This document shows positions 7,836-16,920 of a stretch of DNA of 54,548 nt, piece by piece. The DNA is taken from positions 1-54,548 of the forward strand of contig QCUQ01000006.1 of NCBI GenBank assembly GCA_003210655.1, written 5' to 3'. Source of the stretch: Prochlorococcus sp. AG-679-M10 (GTDB lineage Bacteria; Cyanobacteriota; Cyanobacteriia; PCC-6307; Cyanobiaceae). The translations under genes were made by a program, and so were the position numbers. Numbering within the stretch: position 1 is the stretch's first letter; each line of letters opens with the position of its first letter. Below the pieces are notes generated by a model. That model had not been told where the DNA came from. It worked only from the letters and a program-made list of their open reading frames with translations, and did no database searches.

Positions 7836-10304
7836 CTAATCTCTTAATTTAGTAGAGAATTTTTTTTCAATATTTTCAACAATACTATCGTGAAGAAATG
7901 CTATGTCAGAATCTAATAATGTTTTTTCAGAATCTCTATAAGATAATCTAAATGTATAGCTTATTAATTCTTTACCAAAACTATCCTCATCATCATAAAC
8001 ATCAATTAAATTACAATCTTCCAATAATTTTTTACCTGATTTTTTTATTTGTGAAATTATTTCACTTACTAAGTATTTTTTATTGAATATAAAATTAATA
8101 TCACGTTCCATTTTGGGAACTGTTGGGAATTGTTTATAAACTGTTATCCATTTATTTTTTCTAGTACATGCTTTTAAGATAGTGTTTATTTTTAAACTAA
8201 ATAAATACATTTTTTTTAATGCTATTTTATTAGAAATTAAATTTGGATGGATTTCACCAAAATATCCGACTTCATTACCTTCAGTAAATAATCTAGTGGA
8301 TCTGCCTGGATGAAGAAAATCAATCGAATCTGTTGATCTATCTTCTATTTTTAAATTTAATATTGATAATGCTTCCTTTAATTTTCCTCTTGCCTCGTAA
8401 TAGGTCAAATTATTATCTTTATTTGAGCCTAGCCATTGTTCAAATTTATTATTTCCATAAATAGCTCCATTTAAGATTTCCTCTTGGGAGAAATCAGGTT
8501 TTTTATTAAAAATATTTCCAACTTCAAATATCCAACAATAGTCATGTCCTGACTTAATATTTTGATTACATATTTTAATATGTTCTTGCCAAATATTATC
8601 TCTCAAACAACTTGTTTCCAAAAGTAATGGATTTGAAATCTTGATTAAATTATTTTTACTTTCTGGCACAAGAGAATAAGACAAAACTTCGTTAAACCCA
8701 TTTGCTATTAATCCTGTTTTTAACTTCCTTAATGCTATTTGAGATGAAGAAAGCTTTCCAGGTTTTATGGGATTTGGTAAATTCAAATCAAACATGTCAT
8801 AACCAATTAATCTTGCAATTTCCTCAATTAAATCAATTTCTCGTAATAAATCTTGGGACCTGTTGGGAACAATTTCTACATCCCATCCGTATTCCTTTAT
8901 TTTTAAGGTACATCCTATTAGCTTTAATTTCTCTGATATTTCATTATCTGATAAATACCTTTTTTCTAATTTACTATTAGTATCGTAATTCTCATTTCTA
9001 ATTACAATTGGACCAAGTATTTTATTAACTCTTTCTCTTCTCAACGGTATTAGTACTTTTGCAGAATCCAATTCTTTGGAAGTATTAATTATTGGATTCA
9101 GAACATTAAAGTATTCTTCTAAAATGTTAATAGCGCGAGTGACTGAATCTAATGTATTTTTATGAGAAATTCCTTTTTCATATCTGCTACTAGATTCAGT
9201 TCTAATTCCAATTTCTTTTGATGATTTTCTTATAGTGACAGGATTAAAAACTGCTCCTTCAAGATATATTGAAGAAGTATCCTCATTTACAGCTGTTTCC
9301 AAACCACCAATGACTCCCGCTATAGCGACTGGTTTGTCGTCACAAGCGATGATAGTTATATTTTCATTTAATTTATAATTCTCACCATTTAAACACAAAA
9401 GATTTTCATTATTATTTGCCTTTCTAATGGAGAAATCTTTATATGTAACCTGTCGGCCAATTAAATTAGATAATTTGTCTTTATCAAATGCATGTAATGG
9501 TTGTCCTTGTTCTAAAAGAATGTAGTTAGTTATGTCTACCAAAAGATTGATAGATTTAATTCCTGATTTATCTAAACGATCTTTGAGCCATCCCGGAGAT
9601 AATTGCTTCCCATTGACAGACTCAATATTGCTAATTGAATAAAGACAATTTTTTGTGATTGCCTCAGGGCAGAGATTAAATTTTTTATAAACATTTGTTT
9701 TATACTTAGTTTTTAAATCTGGAAAGTTTAGCTTAGTTTCCAAAAGAGCAGATATTTCTCTTGCGATGCCAACTACAGACATTCCATCAGGTCTATTTGC
9801 AGTAATTGCTAAATCGTAGATGTAGTCGTTGAGATTAAGTATTTCAGCTCCTGATGTCCCTAATTTATGATTTAAAGCTATATCATCATCAATAATGGCG
9901 ATTCCTTCACTAGTATCTTCTATTCCTAATTCTTCTAGCGAACAAATCATTCCTTCACTAGAAACACCTCTTATTTCACTCTTTTTAATAATTAAATTTA
10001 TCGCACTTAAATGTGTACCAATAGTAGCTACATAAACATATATATTTTGCTTTACATTTTTTGCTCCGCAAACTATTTGTAAAGGATTAGACCTTCCAAT
10101 GTCAACAATACATATAGATAACTTATCTGAATTCTCATGCTTAACTACCGACAAAACCTTTCCAAGAACTATACCTTTTACATTTTCTGAACAATCAACA
10201 AGTGACTCAACTTCGAAACCACCTATTGATAGTTTTTCGGATAAATCGTCTGCTGTAGTATTTATTTCTACAAGGGATTTCAACCAATTCTGTGAGACCT
10301 TCAT
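7836..10304 (-). CDS. pheT: Phenylalanyl-tRNA synthetase beta subunit
   Basis: The large subunit of the (alpha-beta)2 enzyme that charges tRNA-Phe; it carries editing and tRNA binding. The 822 residues begin MKVSQNWLKSLVEI, followed by an OB-fold tRNA-binding domain (about 40-150), the B3/B4 editing region with VAIAGVIGGLETAV, B5, the inactive synthetase-like core, and a C-terminal ferredoxin-like anticodon-binding domain (last ~90 residues, beginning near FPTVPKMERDINF). Length is typical for bacteria. pheS is not in the window. It is divergent from rpmG across ~100 bases. Confidence 0.96.
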   Translation of the reverse strand: MKVSQNWLKSLVEINTTADDLSEKLSIGGFEVESLVDCSENVKGIVLGKVLSVVKHENSDKLSICIVDIGRSNPLQIVCGAKNVKQNIYVYVATIGTHLSAINLIIKKSEIRGVSSEGMICSLEELGIEDTSEGIAIIDDDIALNHKLGTSGAEILNLNDYIYDLAITANRPDGMSVVGIAREISALLETKLNFPDLKTKYKTNVYKKFNLCPEAITKNCLYSISNIESVNGKQLSPGWLKDRLDKSGIKSINLLVDITNYILLEQGQPLHAFDKDKLSNLIGRQVTYKDFSIRKANNNENLLCLNGENYKLNENITIIACDDKPVAIAGVIGGLETAVNEDTSSIYLEGAVFNPVTIRKSSKEIGIRTESSSRYEKGISHKNTLDSVTRAINILEEYFNVLNPIINTSKELDSAKVLIPLRRERVNKILGPIVIRNENYDTNSKLEKRYLSDNEISEKLKLIGCTLKIKEYGWDVEIVPNRSQDLLREIDLIEEIARLIGYDMFDLNLPNPIKPGKLSSSQIALRKLKTGLIANGFNEVLSYSLVPESKNNLIKISNPLLLETSCLRDNIWQEHIKICNQNIKSGHDYCWIFEVGNIFNKKPDFSQEEILNGAIYGNNKFEQWLGSNKDNNLTYYEARGKLKEALSILNLKIEDRSTDSIDFLHPGRSTRLFTEGNEVGYFGEIHPNLISNKIALKKMYLFSLKINTILKACTRKNKWITVYKQFPTVPKMERDINFIFNKKYLVSEIISQIKKSGKKLLEDCNLIDVYDDEDSFGKELISYTFRLSYRDSEKTLLDSDIAFLHDSIVENIEKKFSTKLRD

Positions 10305-10369
10305 TTATTATTTTTGTCTAATGATACTAAAAGAAAAGCAAATATATGCAAAATAGTTTCTTGAAGTTG

Positions 10370-10375
10370 TACAAT
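10370..10375 (+). promoter_or_regulatory. Candidate -10 element for rpmG
   Basis: TACAAT sits inside TTGTACAAT (10367-10375), 30 bases before the rpmG ATG. The same nine bases occur at exactly the same distance before metG. No good -35 box is visible, and a loose inverted copy (TATACAA) follows at about 10383. Confidence 0.35.
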
Positions 10376-10405
10376 AGAAAATTATACAACAACGTATTAA
10401 TCAAA

Positions 10406-10600
10406 ATGGCGAAAAAAGGTTCAAGAGTTGTCGTAACCTTAGAATGTACTGAAGCTAGAACAAGTTCAGAACCAAGGAGATCTAATGGTGTTTCCAGATA
10501 TACAACTGAAAAAAACAAAAGGAATACTACTGAAAGATTAGAACTTAAAAAATTCAATCCACATCTAAACAAAATGACAATTCACAAAGAAATTAAATAA
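10406..10600 (+). CDS. rpmG: 50S ribosomal protein L33
   Basis: A 64-residue basic ribosomal protein starting [18 protein letters not shown] with the L33 core ([20 protein letters not shown]). I chose the ATG at 10406 rather than the longer in-frame extension from 10346, because the family starts at MAKKG and the extension carries the promoter-like TTGTACAAT. This form has only one cysteine, so it is not the zinc-ribbon C+ type. It is paired with rpsR 8 bases downstream, the usual cyanobacterial arrangement. Confidence 0.97.
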   Translation: MAKKGSRVVVTLECTEARTSSEPRRSNGVSRYTTEKNKRNTTERLELKKFNPHLNKMTIHKEIK

Positions 10601-10608
10601 GAAAAACA

Positions 10609-10830
10609 ATGCCAAATTCCATTTTTAAAAAACAATTATCTCCAATTAAACCTGGTGACCCAATCGATTATAAAGACGTTGAGCTTCTTAAAAAATTCAT
10701 AACTGAAAGAGGAAAAATATTACCAAGAAGAATGACTGGATTGACCTCCAAACAACAAAGAGATTTAACATTGGCAGTAAAAAGAGCAAGGATTGTTGCT
10801 TTATTGCCATTTGTTAACCCTGAAGGATAA
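10609..10830 (+). CDS. rpsR: 30S ribosomal protein S18
   Basis: A 73-residue S18 with the diagnostic segment [20 protein letters not shown] and the [21 protein letters not shown] block near the C-terminus. It is located 8 bases after rpmG, so the two are almost certainly one transcript, and an RNase II gene follows on the same strand 39 bases later. Confidence 0.97.
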   Translation: MPNSIFKKQLSPIKPGDPIDYKDVELLKKFITERGKILPRRMTGLTSKQQRDLTLAVKRARIVALLPFVNPEG

Positions 10831-10869
10831 TTTTATAAATAATAGTAATTTGAATAATATTTAAAATAT

Positions 10870-12054
10870 TTGAGAGATTTAACTAATTTAAAAACATTTA
10901 TAATTGATTCCAAGGATCCAAAAGAAGTTGATGATGCTTTTTCCTTGGAATTAATTGAAGGAAACAAAAAAAAATTATGGATACATATTAGCAATCCATG
11001 CAAATTATTTTTAATAGATTCAAAAATTGATATTGAGGCAAGAAGTAAAAATAGCAGCCTCTACTTAATTAATCAATATATTCCTATGCTACCAGCTGAA
11101 ATTATAGAAAAAGCGAATTTAAATCAAAATAAAATTTCAGATACAATAAGTGCCTCAATTATCTTTAATGATGATGGTTCAATAAATAAATATGAAATAG
11201 TAGAGGCAAAAATAAAACCAAAATATCAATTATTATATGAAGATGCTGAAGAAATTATTGAATTAGAACCTAAAGAAGAATTTGAGATAATTGAAATTAA
11301 GAATTTATTACTCAAAAGTATTAATTATAGAAAAAAACAAGGAGCTATTATTTTTGATACTCCAGGCTATAAAATTTATATTAAAAACGGAAATGTAGAA
11401 ATTAATAATATACAAAAATGTATTTCGCATTCAATCGTATCTGAATCCATGATACTAATGGGTTATGTTACTAGTTTATATTTATTTGAAAATAATATAG
11501 CTACTCCCTACAGAACACATAAAATTAATTGTGATGCAAACGAGATATTAGAAAGATACAAAGACAGTGATATAAAATATTCAATATTAAAGCAATATAT
11601 GGGTAAAAGTTATATTACTACTAAGGCTAATAAACACGAATCTTTAGGTCTCCTTAAGTATACTCAATGTACTTCACCACTAAGAAGATATTTAGATTTA
11701 GTTGTTCAAAGACAAGTTTTTAATAATATAAATAATTTAGAGAGATTAAGTCAGAATAAGATTAATGAATTAATAGATATCACAAAAATTAAACAATTAG
11801 AAAATAATAATATTTATAAAAATGATAAATTAAAATATTTAAATATATTCTTTAAGAATGAAATTAAAACATCCCATAAAATGATATTTATAAAATGGAT
11901 AAATAATAAAAAAAGTATTGCTTTAGTATATTTTCCAGAATATTCATTGGAACTATTAATTGTACTTTTTATTTCCGTAGAAACATATACTAATAAAATA
12001 TATAAAGTTAAACATAATATAAGTAATAATAATTTATTAGAGTTTATTCACTAG
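10870..12054 (+). CDS. Minimal RNase II/R-type exoribonuclease (RNB domain)
   Basis: A 394-residue RNB-family 3'-5' exoribonuclease. The catalytic acidic cluster is intact as IIDSKDPKEVDDA (Asp13, Glu19, Asp21, Asp22; Glu in the third position also occurs in organellar relatives). The second signature TSPLRRYLDLVVQRQ starts at residue 268. The RNB domain begins almost at residue 1, so the usual cold-shock RNA-binding domains are missing, and the C-terminal ~80 residues are at best a poor S1 relative. The start is TTG at 10870; a stop at 10855 rules out an N-terminal extension in this frame. It follows rpmG-rpsR and precedes metG. Confidence 0.85.
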   Translation: MRDLTNLKTFIIDSKDPKEVDDAFSLELIEGNKKKLWIHISNPCKLFLIDSKIDIEARSKNSSLYLINQYIPMLPAEIIEKANLNQNKISDTISASIIFNDDGSINKYEIVEAKIKPKYQLLYEDAEEIIELEPKEEFEIIEIKNLLLKSINYRKKQGAIIFDTPGYKIYIKNGNVEINNIQKCISHSIVSESMILMGYVTSLYLFENNIATPYRTHKINCDANEILERYKDSDIKYSILKQYMGKSYITTKANKHESLGLLKYTQCTSPLRRYLDLVVQRQVFNNINNLERLSQNKINELIDITKIKQLENNNIYKNDKLKYLNIFFKNEIKTSHKMIFIKWINNKKSIALVYFPEYSLELLIVLFISVETYTNKIYKVKHNISNNNLLEFIH

Positions 12055-12078
12055 ATAAAAAATTTTGCTGACCTATTG

Positions 12079-12084
12079 TACAAT
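12079..12084 (+). promoter_or_regulatory. Candidate -10 element for metG
   Basis: TACAAT within TTGTACAAT (12076-12084), 30 bases before the metG ATG. It is identical in sequence and spacing to the element before rpmG. No clear -35 box is seen. Confidence 0.3.
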
Positions 12085-12114
12085 TTATAATTGTTATTAT
12101 AAGTAAAAAATATT

Positions 12115-13650
12115 ATGAGTTTTGTAATTACTACCCCGTTATATTATGTAAACGATAAACCACATTTGGGTAGTATATACACTACGTTGATTTGTGATTC
12201 AATTGCAAGGTATAAGAGGCTCTCAGGAGCAGATGTTATATTTATTACCGGAGTTGATGAACATGGTCTAAAGATTCAAAGAACAGCAAAAAATAAAGGT
12301 GTTGAACCTCAATTTCATTGCGATGAAATTTCAGATATCTTTAAGCAAAATTGGAAGGATTGGGACATAACACACAATAAATTTGTAAGAACAAGTTCTC
12401 AAAAACATGAATATATAGTTAAAGAATTTTACAACAGAGTTAAAAAATCAGATGATATTTACATGGGAGTCCAAAAGGGTTGGTATTGCGTTGGTTGTGA
12501 AGAATTTAAAGATAATCCAGATAATTCACCAACACATAAATGTCCTATTCATCAAAAAACCTTGGAATGGAAAAATGAGGAAAATCTTTTTTTTAAGTTG
12601 TCAAAATATCAATCACAAATAGAGGAACTTATTAAAGAGCCTACATTTATCCAGCCAATAGAAAGAAGAAATGAAATTATCAATTTCGTATCTAAAGGTT
12701 TAAAAGATTTCTCAATATCAAGAACAAATGTATCTTGGGGTATATCAGTCCCTGATATTGATAACCATACTTTTTATGTGTGGTTTGATGCTTTGCTTGG
12801 TTATGTCAGTGCGATAAGCCTTGATATGAAGGAATCCTCATTAGATGAATCAATTGATAATGGTTGGCCTGCTGATATTCATTTAATAGGTAAAGATATT
12901 CTCAGGTTTCATGCAGTCTATTGGCCTGCAATGCTAATTTCTGCCGGTATGAAAGTCCCTAAAAAGGTTTTTGGACATGGTTTTCTTACTAGGGAAGGTC
13001 AAAAAATGGGTAAAAGCTTAGGAAATGTATTAGATCCTGAAATTTTATTATCAAAATATGGTAAAGAAGCTGTAAGGTGGTATTTACTTAAAGATATTAC
13101 ATTGGGAAGTGATGGTGATTTTCAAAATAAAAGATTTGTAGATATTATTAACAACGACTTGGCAAATACAATTGGTAATTTATTAAATAGAACCTCTTCG
13201 ATGTCTAGAAAATGGTTTGATAATAAAGTTCCAAGTAATAAGATGTTAAGTAATGATAATACACTGGAATTGTATGCAAAAAAGTCAGTTGATAAATATA
13301 TAAAACATTTTAATTCCTACGAATTAGATTTAGCAGCTAATGTAATACTTAGTCTTGCAATTAATACAAATTTATATCTTAATGAAAAACAACCCTGGAC
13401 GTTAATTAAAGACGAAAAAAATATACTGTTAGTAAGCAATATAATTTATAATGTTTTAGAAAGTACTAGGATAGTTGGCTTATTATTATTACCTATATTG
13501 CCTGAATTATCTTCAAAAATTAATCAACAATTCGGTTTAATATATAACGAAAAAGAATCTTGGAGAAAGCAATTAGATTGGGGTAAATTAGTACATGAAT
13601 CAATTTTACCACCACCAAATCCAATTATAGAAAAGCTTGAATATGAATAA
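12115..13650 (+). CDS. metG: Methionyl-tRNA synthetase
   Basis: A class I synthetase of 511 residues that charges both initiator and elongator tRNA-Met. Motifs seen are TTPLYYVNDKPHLGS (HIGH region), a zinc-binding insertion with CVGCEEF and CPIH, and the KMSKS loop as GQKMGKSLGNVLDP. The C-terminal part is the anticodon-binding helical domain (LNRTS ... NEKQPWTLIK). It lacks the extra C-terminal tRNA-binding OB domain of the longer E. coli type, as is common in cyanobacteria. Its last 8 bases overlap the next gene. Confidence 0.96.
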   Translation: MSFVITTPLYYVNDKPHLGSIYTTLICDSIARYKRLSGADVIFITGVDEHGLKIQRTAKNKGVEPQFHCDEISDIFKQNWKDWDITHNKFVRTSSQKHEYIVKEFYNRVKKSDDIYMGVQKGWYCVGCEEFKDNPDNSPTHKCPIHQKTLEWKNEENLFFKLSKYQSQIEELIKEPTFIQPIERRNEIINFVSKGLKDFSISRTNVSWGISVPDIDNHTFYVWFDALLGYVSAISLDMKESSLDESIDNGWPADIHLIGKDILRFHAVYWPAMLISAGMKVPKKVFGHGFLTREGQKMGKSLGNVLDPEILLSKYGKEAVRWYLLKDITLGSDGDFQNKRFVDIINNDLANTIGNLLNRTSSMSRKWFDNKVPSNKMLSNDNTLELYAKKSVDKYIKHFNSYELDLAANVILSLAINTNLYLNEKQPWTLIKDEKNILLVSNIIYNVLESTRIVGLLLLPILPELSSKINQQFGLIYNEKESWRKQLDWGKLVHESILPPPNPIIEKLEYE

Positions 13651-14269
13651 ATTGTATAAACTTTTTTTGTTAATACCATTAATAATTATTTCATGTAAAA
13701 ATAAAGAAATAAACGAAAAATATATAATTCAAAGTATAAATACTTTAAACATGAATGTTTTCTCTAAGGAGGGAGCAAAATTGTTTTCAATTAATAGTCC
13801 ACACTCCAACTACGATAAAGAGAACAATACATTTAAACTTAAAGAAACTACTATAAATTTATTTAAAGGTAATAAGCTTGAATATATAATAAATTCAGAC
13901 AAAGCAAAATTATCTAATAACAATAATTTAATAGAATTAAATGGTAATGTATTAGTTAAAGCAATTATTCAACAATATGAAAAATTAACTGCAGATAGTT
14001 TTACCTGGAATATTAAAAATTCTGAGTATACATTAGTGGGAAATGTTAAATTAGAAAATAGTTCAATTATATTAAGCTCAAATAAAGCAATTTTAAATAA
14101 AAGTAATAATATAATTGAATTTTTTAATCCAGTAAAATATCAAATTAACAACAGTACTAAAAATAGCGGATATCAAATCAACTCTAAAAATGCTTACTAT
14201 AATATTGATACTAAATCTCTAAAGTTTATATCAAATGAAGAAAGAGTTCGTTCTACAATATATTTTTAA
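13643..14269 (+). CDS. LptC-like lipoprotein (LPS export periplasmic bridge)
   Basis: A 208-residue protein with a lipoprotein signal: [17 protein letters not shown] followed by Cys18. The body is repetitive beta-rich sequence (INLFKGNKLEYIINSDKAKL, LIELNGNVLVKA, YTLVGNVKLENSSIILSSNKA) typical of the LptC/OstA jellyroll that links the inner-membrane LPS exporter to the periplasm. I chose ATG 13643 over the TTG at 13637 because it gives a clean signal peptide. It overlaps metG by 8 bases, and its stop overlaps the convergent CCB gene by 4 bases. Family assignment rests on pattern, not a search. Confidence 0.7.
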   Translation: MNKLYKLFLLIPLIIISCKNKEINEKYIIQSINTLNMNVFSKEGAKLFSINSPHSNYDKENNTFKLKETTINLFKGNKLEYIINSDKAKLSNNNNLIELNGNVLVKAIIQQYEKLTADSFTWNIKNSEYTLVGNVKLENSSIILSSNKAILNKSNNIIEFFNPVKYQINNSTKNSGYQINSKNAYYNIDTKSLKFISNEERVRSTIYF

Positions 14270-14928
14270 AAGTTATTTTTTAAAAATATATTATTTACCT
14301 TTTTAGACCAGTTATCAATCCATCTTTCATCTGACTTTGTAAAACATTTATAACTCCAACCTCCAATTAAAATAAATGATTTACTATTTATTGGAATTAT
14401 TAGAATGGAAGGAACATTTGGGCAAAAGTTGAAAAATTCATCTCTTCCTGGATAAAATTTTGTATTTGCTAATGAAATTAATTTCATATCTCTTAAAGAT
14501 CTCAAACAAGTTTCTCCAGGCTTAAAATCATTATTCGTTGTAATACCTCTTTTTACGATATTTTTACCATCATTATGAATCAGTACTGTAGCCGCAGCTG
14601 TTGAAGTTAATATTGCCTCTGACCCCCATGCCAATTCATCTAATATATCTTTAGGAATCTCGGGCTCAAATATAAATTTATTTTCTCCTTTTAATTCAAC
14701 TTTATTACCTATGTTTGGATTAAATTGTTTAAATAAAAAACCAGTAAGTACAATAATTACAGATGAGATGGCTGATAATACTTGTGCTCTTTCGAATGCT
14801 GGAGAAATTGAATCTATTGAAAAAAAGTTCCCTAATTGAATGAAAAAAAGTATAGAACCAATAATGATTAAGGATTTACCATTAAAATTCATATAAACAT
14901 CATATAGTAAATCTAAACTTACTTTCAT
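14266..14928 (-). CDS. CCB2/CCB4-like cytochrome b6f haem-attachment factor
   Basis: A 220-residue membrane protein with two N-terminal transmembrane helices (about 19-35 and 50-66), then a soluble domain (RGSEAILTSTAAATVLI-like strand, PGRDEFFNFCPNVPSILIIPI, FILIGGWSYKCFTKSDERWI). This matches the cyanobacterial/plastid 'cofactor assembly of complex C subunit B' family (CCB2/CCB4), which helps attach haem c_i to cytochrome b6. The gene stands alone on the minus strand and shares a 4-base stop overlap with the LptC-like gene. I am moderately sure of the family. Confidence 0.65.
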   Translation of the reverse strand: MKVSLDLLYDVYMNFNGKSLIIIGSILFFIQLGNFFSIDSISPAFERAQVLSAISSVIIVLTGFLFKQFNPNIGNKVELKGENKFIFEPEIPKDILDELAWGSEAILTSTAAATVLIHNDGKNIVKRGITTNNDFKPGETCLRSLRDMKLISLANTKFYPGRDEFFNFCPNVPSILIIPINSKSFILIGGWSYKCFTKSDERWIDNWSKKVNNIFLKNNF

Positions 14929-15001
14929 TAATTATATTTGTTTTTTATATCAATGAAAATCAGGCTTATAGTTTATTATTATATAATCGATCTAAAACAA
15001 A

Positions 15002-15316
15002 ATGAAAAACACTATTTATAAATCTTTTTTCTCACTTGTAATGATAGGTTTTATTTTCATTGCACTTCCAATAAATACTTATGCAAAAAGTTTTAATAAC
15101 ATTAGTGATATCTTTTTAGTTGGTCAACAAAAAACAATTATTAATTATGAAAAAAGTCAGCCTTCATCTATTGATAACCCAGTAGTAGATCCCAATTTCA
15201 ATGCAATGAGGGCAGAGGATGCAGAGAGTTCCTCAACATCAACATATATTGTTATTGGCTTATTGGTAGCGGCAACAATAATTCCCCTTGCAACATGGTG
15301 GTATTTCTCCAAATAA
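15002..15316 (+). CDS. Small exported, membrane-anchored hypothetical protein
   Basis: A 104-residue protein with an N-terminal signal peptide (hydrophobic residues ~9-24, likely cleaved after a TYA motif near residue 28), a short polar luminal or periplasmic stretch, and a C-terminal transmembrane helix starting YIVIGLLVAATIIPLATWW and ending in a short YFSK tail. This type I topology exposes ~50 residues outside the cytoplasm or in the thylakoid lumen. It is 9 bases upstream of cobU on the same strand. I recognise no family. Confidence 0.7.
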   Translation: MKNTIYKSFFSLVMIGFIFIALPINTYAKSFNNISDIFLVGQQKTIINYEKSQPSSIDNPVVDPNFNAMRAEDAESSSTSTYIVIGLLVAATIIPLATWWYFSK

Positions 15317-15325
15317 CATTTATTT

Positions 15326-15874
15326 ATGGAAATAGAGAATAGTAATTCATCAAATATCATTTTTATAACAGGTGGGACAAAAAGTGGAAAGAGCGAATTT
15401 GCAGAATATTTAGGAAGAAAAATAAAAAAAATTACATACATAGCATTATCAGATACAAGGCCGAATGATATTAATTGGCAAAAAAAAATTATTCAGCATC
15501 GTAAACGAAGGCCAAAAGAATGGGAATTAGTTGAGACCAATAATCTAATAAATACATTACAAAGTGAGAACGGACCAATATTGATTGATTCGATTGGCGG
15601 TTTTATCATGGAAAGCATCAATAAAAATGATGAGGAATGGGATAATAAAATTTATTTGCTTTTAAAACTTTTAATAATGAGAGTAAAAACAACATTAATT
15701 GTTGGTGAGCAAGTAGGTTGGAGTTTGGTTTCAGAATATGAAATTGGCAATAAATATATAGAGAGGCTTGGAGATCTTCAAAAAAGAATTACAAAGATCT
15801 CACAAGAAAATTGGCTCACATTAAATGGAAGAGCAATAAAACTAGATAATATAAGTATTGAAATACCTACTTAA
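15326..15874 (+). CDS. cobU: Adenosylcobinamide kinase / guanylyltransferase
   Basis: A bifunctional enzyme of corrinoid nucleotide-loop assembly: it phosphorylates adenosylcobinamide and transfers GMP to it. The 182-residue protein carries a P-loop ITGGTKSGKSEFAE (GGTKSGKS at ~16-23), the HRKRRPKEWELVE segment that includes the GMP-accepting histidine region, a DSIGG strand and VGEQVGWSLV. This fits a Prochlorococcus that builds its own (pseudo)cobalamin for metH. It is the second gene of a likely three-gene plus-strand unit with the small membrane protein and trmL (3 bases away). Confidence 0.9.
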   Translation: MEIENSNSSNIIFITGGTKSGKSEFAEYLGRKIKKITYIALSDTRPNDINWQKKIIQHRKRRPKEWELVETNNLINTLQSENGPILIDSIGGFIMESINKNDEEWDNKIYLLLKLLIMRVKTTLIVGEQVGWSLVSEYEIGNKYIERLGDLQKRITKISQENWLTLNGRAIKLDNISIEIPT

Positions 15875-15877
15875 AAA

Positions 15878-16360
15878 TTGGAAGTTTCACTTTTTGAACC
15901 AAGGATTCCCCAAAACACAGGAAGTATAGCCAGGACTTGTGCTGCTTTTGATATCACATTAAATTTAATTGAGCCTTTAGGTTTTAAATTAGAAGATAAA
16001 TATTTAAAAAGAGCCGGTCTTGATTATTGGCCATTAGTAAAATTAAAAAATTATCATAACTATGATAAATTCAAGGATTCAAAAAAAAATAAAAGAATTA
16101 TTGCCTTTAGCAAAAAAAATGGGATTTATTTGAAAAACTTTAAATTTAAAGTAGACGACATATTATTATTCGGTAGAGAAGATACTGGATTACCTAATAA
16201 CATTATTAGTGCTAGTGATTCATTAATATCAATATTTATGCCTAACGTAGCGTTATCAAATTATGATACAAAAGGTGTTAGGAGTCTAAATTTATCAGTT
16301 GCTTGTGGAATAGCTATATATGAGGCATATAAACAAATAAATTTTAAAAATGATAATTAA
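15878..16360 (+). CDS. trmL: tRNA (cytidine/uridine-34 2'-O)-methyltransferase, TrmL/YibK type
   Basis: A SPOUT-class methyltransferase of 160 residues that modifies the wobble base of tRNA-Leu isoacceptors in known members. Diagnostic motifs are SLFEPRIPQNTGSIARTC near the N-terminus, LLFGREDTGLP, and RSLNLSVACGIAIYEAY, which forms the knot. The start is TTG at 15878, immediately after the cobU stop, and gives the expected family N-terminus; the in-frame stop at 15872 excludes anything earlier. Confidence 0.93.
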   Translation: MEVSLFEPRIPQNTGSIARTCAAFDITLNLIEPLGFKLEDKYLKRAGLDYWPLVKLKNYHNYDKFKDSKKNKRIIAFSKKNGIYLKNFKFKVDDILLFGREDTGLPNNIISASDSLISIFMPNVALSNYDTKGVRSLNLSVACGIAIYEAYKQINFKNDN

Positions 16361-16388
16361 GACAAGTCATGATTTAATATAAAAAGAG

Positions 16389-16462
<74 letters not shown>

Positions 16463-16483
16463 TTTTTTATGAAGTGTGACACT

Positions 16484-16879
16484 CTACTTAATATTTCTTT
16501 TATTTCTTTTCATAATATTTTTAAAAAACTTAAATTCAATAAAGTCATTAATCATTTGAACTTCATCCGTTAACGAATCATCCTCTGTATTAATATCAGC
16601 ATCATCATAAGCCATTTTGGAGTTGTATGTTTTATTGGATGTCAAAAAAGCTTGATTACTTTTAGCAGTAAAATCAAATGATAATCTTTCTATAGAGCTA
16701 TTTAATACCCCTCTATACCTAAGTGCTTCCTCAACTAAAATACCTGTTACTTTGGATTGACTTAATTTATTATGATTACAAATTTTATCTATTAAATTTT
16801 GCACCTCAGATCTAGGTAAAAACCCAATTCTTCTTCTTTGTGTGGGCATAGAATAATTTATTGTAACACTTGCATACAT
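16484..16879 (-). CDS. Small ribbon-helix-helix-type regulator
   Basis: Up to 131 residues; the segment RRRIGFLPRSEVQNLIDKI followed by LSQSKVTGILVEEALRYRG fits a strand-helix-helix DNA-binding fold of the RHH/CopG type. The rest is polar with an acidic patch and a basic C-terminus. Start is ATG 16879 or, better matched to the conserved part, ATG 16849 (MPTQRRR). An inverted repeat straddles the upstream start codon and a related palindrome AGTGTGACACT (16473-16483) abuts its stop codon. It lies tail to tail with the tRNA and divergent from a 56-residue ORF. Confidence 0.65.
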   Translation of the reverse strand: MYASVTINYSMPTQRRRIGFLPRSEVQNLIDKICNHNKLSQSKVTGILVEEALRYRGVLNSSIERLSFDFTAKSNQAFLTSNKTYNSKMAYDDADINTEDDSLTDEVQMINDFIEFKFFKNIMKRNKRNIK

Positions 16880-16914
16880 TTAGTGTTGCACTATATTAAA
16901 CTTAAGTCAACTTA
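16862..16914. promoter_or_regulatory. Candidate RHH operator and divergent control region
   Basis: Two inverted repeats sit between the RHH gene and the divergent small ORF. The first has arms TGTAACACT (16862-16870) and AGTGTTGCA (16882-16890), 8 of 9 pairs with an 11-base spacer. The second is TAAGT-CA-ACTTA (16903-16914). A minus-strand TATAGT (-10-like) at 16890-16895 overlaps the first arm. The layout suits autorepression by the RHH protein, which is inference. Confidence 0.4.
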
Positions 16915-16920
16915 GATTAA

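Noticed and set aside
8702-8980. 92-codon plus-strand frame inside pheT
   Set aside because: Antisense to conserved synthetase sequence; low-complexity hydrophobic translation typical of AT-rich shadows.
10327-10572. 81-codon minus-strand frame over rpmG and its promoter
   Set aside because: It overlaps L33 almost fully and looks hydrophobic only because it is the complement of a basic protein; no independent support.
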